In this document: positions 59,560 through 64,000 of the stretch, piece by piece
Layout of the letters: each line of letters starts with the position of its first letter
Position numbering within the stretch: position 1 is the first letter of the stretch
NCBI RefSeq assembly: GCF_900108025.1
Contig: NZ_FNUS01000008.1
Span: forward strand, 1 to 64,000
Reading direction: 5' to 3'
Origin: Halpernia humi
GTDB lineage: Bacteria; Bacteroidota; Bacteroidia; Flavobacteriales; Weeksellaceae
Length of the DNA: 64,000 nt
Notes under the pieces: model-generated
What the model was told of the DNA's origin: nothing
Database searches by the model: none
Seen by the model: only the letters and a program-made list of their open reading frames with translations
Translations under genes and position numbers: made by a program

Positions 59560-60200
59560 AAGAAAAAGAATAAATCTGCGAGAACAATAAAAAGAAAAAA
59601 TCTGTGCAAATCCGTGAAATCCGTGCGCATAATTTCACAAAGGTTTACACAGAAATAATGCTTGAAGAAAAAGAAAAAATCTGCGTTATCTGCAAAATCT
59701 GCGAGAGTAAAAAAAATAAAAAAAACCGTGGAAATCTGTGAAATCCGTGCGCATAATTTCACACAGATTTCACAGATTTTCACAGAAATAATGCTTTAAG
59801 AAAAAGAAAAAAATCTGCGTTATCTGCAAAATCTGCGAGAGTAAAAAAAATAAAAAAAACCGTGGAAATCTGTGAAATCCGTGCTCATAATTTCACACAG
59901 ATTTCACAGATTTTCACAGAAATAATGCTTTAAGAAAAAGAAAAAAATCTGCGTTATCTGCAAAATCTGCGAGAGTAAAAAAAATAAAAAAAACCGTGGA
60001 AATCTGTGAAATCCGTGCGCATAATTTCACAAAGATTTCACAGATTTTCACAGAAATAATGCTTTAAGAAAAAGAAAAAATCTGCGAGATCAATAAAAAG
60101 AAAAAAATCTGTGCAAATCCGTGCGCATAATTTCACAAAGATTTACACAGAAAGAAAAGAAAATCTGCGTTATCTGCAAAATCTGCGAGAAATTTTAAAA
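59560..60200. repeat. 133-134-bp tandem repeats downstream of tig
   Basis: The motif CTGCGTTATCTGCAAAATCT recurs at 59681, 59815 and 59948 and again near 60165. Between these lie GTGGAAATCTGTGAAATCCG and TTCACACAGATTTCACAGAT, which can pair with each other. There are about three close units and degenerate ends. No gene is seen; the open frame on the minus strand is repeat-derived. Confidence 0.88.
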
Positions 60201-60201
60201 T

Positions 60202-60786
60202 CTATTTCCCATATTCCTTCTGCCATTCATCCGCCGCATCACACAAAGTATTATAAAATTCCTCACCATATTTGCGGATAAGTGGCGTTTTTAAGAACTT
60301 GTAAACTGGCACTTGCAATTCTTTACCCAAAACGCAAGCATCGCTGCAAATGTCCCATTCATGGTAATTCATAGCCACAAAAGTAGAATATTGATTGGCT
60401 CTAATCGGATATAAATGGCAAGAAATTGGTTTTTGCCAATCTACAGCACCGTCTTCATAGGCTTTTTCAATGCCACATTTTGTAATTCCTTTTTCGTCAA
60501 AAACTACATAAGCGCACTCTTTTCCTTCAATCATCGGTGTCACAAAATCATTATCACTTGGATCCAAAGTCCAGGCGCCTTGCTCTTCTAAAGCTTTCAC
60601 ACCTTCTGGGCGCAAATACGGTTTCACTTGCGGAAAAATTCTTTCTAAAATTTTCGTTTCGTACTTTTCTAAAGGCGCACCTACATCGCCTTCCACGCAG
60701 CACGCACCTTTACATTTACTTAGATTACAAACAAATTGCTCGGTAAACAAATCCTCTGAAATCAACTTATCGTCTATCTGAATCAT
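60202..60786 (-). CDS. DUF3109 family cysteine-rich protein
   Basis: This 194-residue cytosolic protein carries clustered cysteines like YkgJ-type metal-cluster proteins: FVCNLSKCKGACCVEGD near residues 18-34, GKECAYVV, ITKCGIEKAYEDG, ISCHLYPIRANQYSTF and WDICSDACVLGK. This arrangement is the DUF3109 signature in Bacteroidota and suggests a Zn or Fe-S site. The biochemical role is unknown. It is monocistronic; tandem repeats lie beyond its 3' end. Confidence 0.87.
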   Translation of the reverse strand: MIQIDDKLISEDLFTEQFVCNLSKCKGACCVEGDVGAPLEKYETKILERIFPQVKPYLRPEGVKALEEQGAWTLDPSDNDFVTPMIEGKECAYVVFDEKGITKCGIEKAYEDGAVDWQKPISCHLYPIRANQYSTFVAMNYHEWDICSDACVLGKELQVPVYKFLKTPLIRKYGEEFYNTLCDAADEWQKEYGK

Positions 60787-60893
60787 TTTTTTTATTATTT
60801 AGAAAAGTTTCTGGCATCGCCGAAAACTTATTTATTTAATTTTATTTGGGCAGCTTTTTACTACGTTGAAAGCCTAGTTTTTATATTTTTTTT

Positions 60894-60960
60894 GGCAGAC
60901 ATTTCCGCCTTCCGTTCCCGCTTCCGCCGCGGCGGAGAGCTACACTCAAGTCGGGCTGCA
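60894..60960. repeat. Palindrome-centred intergenic repeat (copy 2)
   Basis: Second copy of the element at 57990-58060, in the same orientation, with the same central TCCGCCGCGGCGGA palindrome. It lies between the DUF3109 and DUF6427 genes. Confidence 0.75.
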
Positions 60961-61022
60961 ATTTTTCGAAATTTTCAACTTTGTTTTTTTTTATAATATA
61001 TTTTCATTTTAACAAAGACAAA

Positions 61023-61928
61023 CTAAAACAACTCAAAATAACCACCTATTTTAAACAAAACGGCGAAGAAAATCAGCAACCAAATCCCTGTTTCGCGCAT
61101 CCAATATTTTGGCAAAAATCTTAAATATCGTGCAAGTATAATGCTCATTGGCAAGGCAAGAAATAGTAAATATTCATAATTTTTTCCCATGTACAAAGTT
61201 ATCGTAACCAATTGTGCCAACGTGAAAATTAAAATAAAACTATACTTAAAGCGACTTGCTAAACTTTTTTTATTAAAATTATTAAAATGATCTATAATTG
61301 CTAAAATTAATAGCAATACAATTGGAAGCAACAAATACAAAGGGTAAAAATCATTAATTAATTGAAAATTCCTAAACGGGAAATAACGAGAATCCCAAGA
61401 ATTATAATTTAAGAGAAACATCACGCTGAAATAACTGATGCCAATTAATACGCCTCCAAAAAAAAGATTGAATAAATCTAAACCTATTCGTTTAGAAGTT
61501 CCCAAGATATGCAAAATCACAAAGAAAATAAGTGGCCAAGTACTGGGCAAAAAGATAAAATTAATAGCCAGTAAAGCGCCAATTAGGGGGTAGGAATGTT
61601 TTCTCACATCATCGTCTGTTGATGTCAGAAATAAAAGTAAGATTGAATTTGTAAAAAGTGATACAGAAATGCCAATGTCTAAATCGCCAGGAAAAAAGGA
61701 AAAAATAAAAAAAGTATAAAGAAAAAGTGGCAGATGCGTTTTATAATTGAGTTTTATTTGGTTGAATATAAAATATCCCAAAGCAATTCCTATAAAATTT
61801 ACAATTGCAGAAAATAAGTTTAAAGCATTAATATTCAGTGCATTAAATACTGATAGAACCATCAGTAAAAATGCCATATAAACAGGTATTGAAAATATAT
61901 TGCTTTCTTTAGAAAGTAATCTAAACAT
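61023..61928 (-). CDS. DUF6427 family polytopic membrane protein
   Basis: This 301-residue protein has about nine hydrophobic helices and few charged residues. It begins MFRLLSKESNIFSIPVYMAF and contains FFPGDLDIGISVSLFTNSIL, LPSTWPLIFFVILHILGTSK and a final AKYWMRETG-like basic loop (LRFLPKYWMRETGIW). This matches the Flavobacteriia-specific DUF6427 membrane family. The function is unknown. The divergent DUF6341-like gene starts 42 nt away, a pairing that seems characteristic. Confidence 0.8.
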   Translation of the reverse strand: MFRLLSKESNIFSIPVYMAFLLMVLSVFNALNINALNLFSAIVNFIGIALGYFIFNQIKLNYKTHLPLFLYTFFIFSFFPGDLDIGISVSLFTNSILLLFLTSTDDDVRKHSYPLIGALLAINFIFLPSTWPLIFFVILHILGTSKRIGLDLFNLFFGGVLIGISYFSVMFLLNYNSWDSRYFPFRNFQLINDFYPLYLLLPIVLLLILAIIDHFNNFNKKSLASRFKYSFILIFTLAQLVTITLYMGKNYEYLLFLALPMSIILARYLRFLPKYWMRETGIWLLIFFAVLFKIGGYFELF

Positions 61929-61970
61929 TTTTTATAAATTTGTGCAAAGTTAATTTAAAATAGAAAAAAA

Positions 61971-62204
61971 ATGACATCTTTCTGGTTATTCTTAAGTAGT
62001 GTATTTAAATGGAGTTTCGGCTTTTTTGATTTTGCCGGAAATGTGCTCAATTGGGTTTTATTCTTTGTTGCAGTAGGCTTTTTTTGTTTTTGGTGCTACG
62101 TGCTTATCTCTAAATTAGGAAATAATACGGATAAAGAATATACAAATGATACCTACGGAAAACATCCTTATTACGACCCAAAAATTTATAGTAAAAAAGA
62201 CTAA
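61971..62204 (+). CDS. DUF6341-like small membrane protein
   Basis: This 77-residue protein has an amphipathic N-terminus (SFWLFLSSVFKWSFGFFDF), a transmembrane helix (about 26-46, VLNWVLFFVAVGFFCFWCYV) and a polar C-terminus rich in Tyr/Asp/Lys (TYGKHPYYDPKIYSKKD). It resembles the small Flavobacteriia DUF6341 proteins found beside DUF6427. The function is unknown. A strong terminator follows 32 nt later. Confidence 0.75.
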   Translation: MTSFWLFLSSVFKWSFGFFDFAGNVLNWVLFFVAVGFFCFWCYVLISKLGNNTDKEYTNDTYGKHPYYDPKIYSKKD

Positions 62205-62236
62205 AGTAAAAAGTTATAAATAAATAATTGATTCAT

Positions 62237-62274
62237 AAAAAACCCGTCCCGATTAATATCAGGACGGGTTTTTT
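62237..62274. terminator. Bidirectional terminator
   Basis: AAAAAACCCGTCC and GGACGGGTTTTTT form a 13-bp stem with a 12-nt loop between the convergent DUF6341-like and usp genes. Confidence 0.88.
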
Positions 62275-62290
62275 AATCTTTTAAATCTTG

Positions 62291-62728
62291 TTAATTATGC
62301 ATCGGAATTACCAACACCGGTATTTCTGACCGCCGCGTTAATTCTTTAGTTAAACTACCAACAAACACGTCATACATATTGCTTCTGCCGTGTGATCCCA
62401 TCACGATGTAATCTGCATTTTTTTCCGCGGCATACTCCAAAATAATATCGCCAGCAACGCCTTGTTTCATAAGATGCTCACAATCTACATCTTGAGCGAT
62501 TATTCGCTGTTCCAAATTATTGAGTTCTACCAGTTCTTGTTTCACTTCATTTTGCTCCACTTCGGGGAAATATTGAAATCCCATGTCCCCAATTGCAAAA
62601 CCGATGTCTGTAGGTGCAACGTGAATTAAAAATATTTTGCCACCACAAGTTTTCGCAAATTTTATAGCGCCTTCCAACAATTTATCTGTTGAGTCGCTAA
62701 AATCGATTGGTAATACAATATTTATCAT
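62291..62728 (-). CDS. Universal stress protein (UspA family)
   Basis: This 145-residue single-domain UspA protein begins MINIVLPIDFSDSTDKLLEG. The C-terminal ATP-binding signature GSHGRSNMYDVFVGSLTKEL is complete (GxxGxxxxxxGS-type), so nucleotide binding is likely. The short length indicates a single Usp domain, unlike the tandem versions common in Bacteroidota. It is probably monocistronic. The stress role is inferred from the family only. Confidence 0.92.
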   Translation of the reverse strand: MINIVLPIDFSDSTDKLLEGAIKFAKTCGGKIFLIHVAPTDIGFAIGDMGFQYFPEVEQNEVKQELVELNNLEQRIIAQDVDCEHLMKQGVAGDIILEYAAEKNADYIVMGSHGRSNMYDVFVGSLTKELTRRSEIPVLVIPMHN

Positions 62729-62781
62729 TTGTTCTAATTTTTATATACTAAAGTTACAAATAAAATTTCAGTTAAAAAAAA

Positions 62782-63387
62782 TTACTGTATTCTAATATCA
62801 AATACTTTTTCATCTTCTAAAAAACCTTCTAAAACGTCCTTTTCAGCCACTTTTCCCACGCCTTTTGGTGTTCCGGTAAAAATTAAATCGCCTTTTTTTA
62901 AAGTGAAATATTTTGATACAAATGCAATTATTTTTTCGGGGCTAAAAATCATTAATGAAGTATTTCCGTTCTGTACTTCTTTTTTATTTTTAAATAAAGA
63001 AAAGTTCAGTTTTTTTAAATCAAAATTTTCTTTTTGGTAAAAATCTGAAACAACAGCAGAACCATCAAACGCTTTTGCCAACTCCCACGGCAAGCCTTTT
63101 TCTTTTAGTTTACTTTGCAAATCACGCGCTGTGAAATCTATTCCCAAACCAATTTCATCAAAATATTGTCCTGCATTTTGTTCAGAAATATATTTGCCAA
63201 CTTTCGAGATTTTTAAAACCACTTCCAATTCATAGTGAATATCCTCGGAAAATTCTGGAATATAAAAGTCAGTCCCTTTTAAAATTGCCGAATCTGGCTT
63301 CATAAAAATCACAGGTTCTGTGGGAACTTCATTTCCCAACTCTTTTGCGTGTTCTACGTAATTTCTACCGATGCAAAGTATTTTCAT
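62782..63387 (-). CDS. Fumarylacetoacetate hydrolase family protein
   Basis: This 201-residue enzyme of the FAH fold is related to acylpyruvases and oxaloacetate decarboxylases. The start MKILCIGRNYVEHAKELGNE is characteristic of the short FAHD1-like group. Metal-binding carboxylates lie in IHYELEVVLKISKVG and the Asp in GLGIDFTARDLQ; the end GDLIFTGTPKGVGKV is the family signature. The likely substrates are small keto acids. It has no clear operon partner. Confidence 0.9.
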   Translation of the reverse strand: MKILCIGRNYVEHAKELGNEVPTEPVIFMKPDSAILKGTDFYIPEFSEDIHYELEVVLKISKVGKYISEQNAGQYFDEIGLGIDFTARDLQSKLKEKGLPWELAKAFDGSAVVSDFYQKENFDLKKLNFSLFKNKKEVQNGNTSLMIFSPEKIIAFVSKYFTLKKGDLIFTGTPKGVGKVAEKDVLEGFLEDEKVFDIRIQ

Positions 63388-63459
63388 TTATTTTATTGTT
63401 TTTACTTTGTCAAAGTTTTGTGAAGCAAAGAAATCTTTGACAAAGTTTTCTATTACATT

Positions 63460-63876
63460 TTATTTTTTAAACTCATTTCCACAAAAATAGCAATTATAAG
63501 TATTTTCATCTGAACCAAAATTTAAAAAAGGCATTGCAAAACCGAAAATTTTATCAGGATTATCATTTCTGTATAAATGATTGGAACCGCATTTTGGGCA
63601 AAGTAAATCAAAATCTGGATTAGAAATCGTGTGTTCTACTTCCAATTCTACATGTTCGTTTTCTAAAAAATCTTCTAAAATTTCTCTTGCTTTATCCAAA
63701 TCATTGTCAAAAACCTGAAGTTGAATGCCGCCTAAAGCATTTGATAAAAGCCAATCTGACTGAATGGTTTGCTCATTTGCAATATAGCTTATAACATTAT
63801 TGTCTGCCAAGATTTGTTTGTCTCGGTTCGCTTCTAGGCTGTTATTATAATATTTAAACTTAACCAGATTTGACAT
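63460..63876 (-). CDS. DUF2007-type protein with zinc ribbon
   Basis: This 138-residue cytosolic protein has an N-terminal DUF2007-like domain (putative signal-transducing fold: VKFKYYNNSLEANRDKQILA, then SYIANEQTIQ, then GGIQLQVFDNDLDKAREILE), an acidic linker and a C-terminal zinc ribbon with CPKCGSNHLYR and YNCYFCGNEFKK. The open frame extends 15 codons upstream, but MSNLVKFKYYN directly after an A-rich stretch is the likelier start. The function is not established. No gene is seen from here to the window end. Confidence 0.8.
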   Translation of the reverse strand: MSNLVKFKYYNNSLEANRDKQILADNNVISYIANEQTIQSDWLLSNALGGIQLQVFDNDLDKAREILEDFLENEHVELEVEHTISNPDFDLLCPKCGSNHLYRNDNPDKIFGFAMPFLNFGSDENTYNCYFCGNEFKK

Positions 63877-64000
63877 ATTTTTTTTATTTAAACTCCAGAA
63901 TCGATACAAATTAAAAGCCAAGATTTAAGATATTTTTTTAACTTAATTAAGGATTTTTTGCATAAATCTTAAAAAAACTTAATTTCTTAATAGATCTTAG

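Overview
The window is low-GC DNA from a member of the Bacteroidota, most likely a Flavobacteriia of the Chryseobacterium/Weeksellaceae type. The evidence is a SusC/SusD pair, many exact TAnnTTTG promoter boxes, weak Shine-Dalgarno sequences, families typical of Bacteroidota (DUF6427, DUF6341, DUF3109, the MoxR/DUF58/DUF4129/DUF4350/SpoIIM/RDD cluster), and intergenic repeats of the kind common in this group. The species cannot be named from sequence alone. The window opens in the last ~51 nt of a 5S rRNA gene.

Layout. 0-1.5 kb: 5S end, terminator, and a degenerate cassette array with two small membrane-anchored proteins. 1.9-5.2 kb: a 1-Cys peroxiredoxin and a sulfide:quinone oxidoreductase-like flavoprotein, each preceded by the same 16-bp palindrome at the same distance from a promoter box, plus a 42-codon small ORF. 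6-12.3 kb: two-component pair, TatA, PAP2 phosphatase, RlmH, BrkB-like protein, NhaA. 12.4-26.4 kb: RelA/SpoT, stress-like protein, PBP4, orphan histidine kinase, ECF sigma with a membrane partner, RNase HII, SusC/SusD, ArgS. 27-29.4 kb: MenE-like ligase, ArfB, alkyltransferase-like protein, VOC protein. 29.6-32.2 kb: one large nuclease-STAND NTPase gene bounded by inverted repeats and folded DNA, probably a defence cassette. 32.3-42.7 kb: secreted protein, deoxyhypusine synthase-like enzyme, and the RDD/SpoIIM/DUF4129/DUF4350/MoxR/DUF58 cluster, interrupted by an IS200-like REP-associated transposase and by 154-bp tandem repeats. 42.7-46.8 kb: frameshifted secreted protein and a GH63-like glucosidase. 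47-53.7 kb: SAM riboswitch and methionine locus (metH in two parts, a four-helix-bundle insertion, Fic, metF). 53.7-55.8 kb: a second, well-preserved cassette array. 56-64 kb: GH13 amylase, tmRNA, trigger factor, tandem repeats and housekeeping or hypothetical genes.

How it fits together. Most of the window is ordinary chromosomal backbone. The accessory signal lies in three bounded insertions: (i) cassette arrays in which single small ORFs alternate with a conserved ~170-210-bp spacer and, at 54-55.6 kb, sit between near-perfect inverted hairpins; (ii) the nuclease-STAND gene enclosed within ~40 bp of both ends by a 10-bp inverted repeat; (iii) a 463-bp element with 29-bp inverted ends carrying a four-helix-bundle ORF, sitting exactly at the domain linker of methionine synthase. 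The shared palindromes before the peroxiredoxin and SQR-like genes suggest one Crp/Fnr-type redox or sulfide regulon. Family calls were made by reading motifs; no database search was possible.
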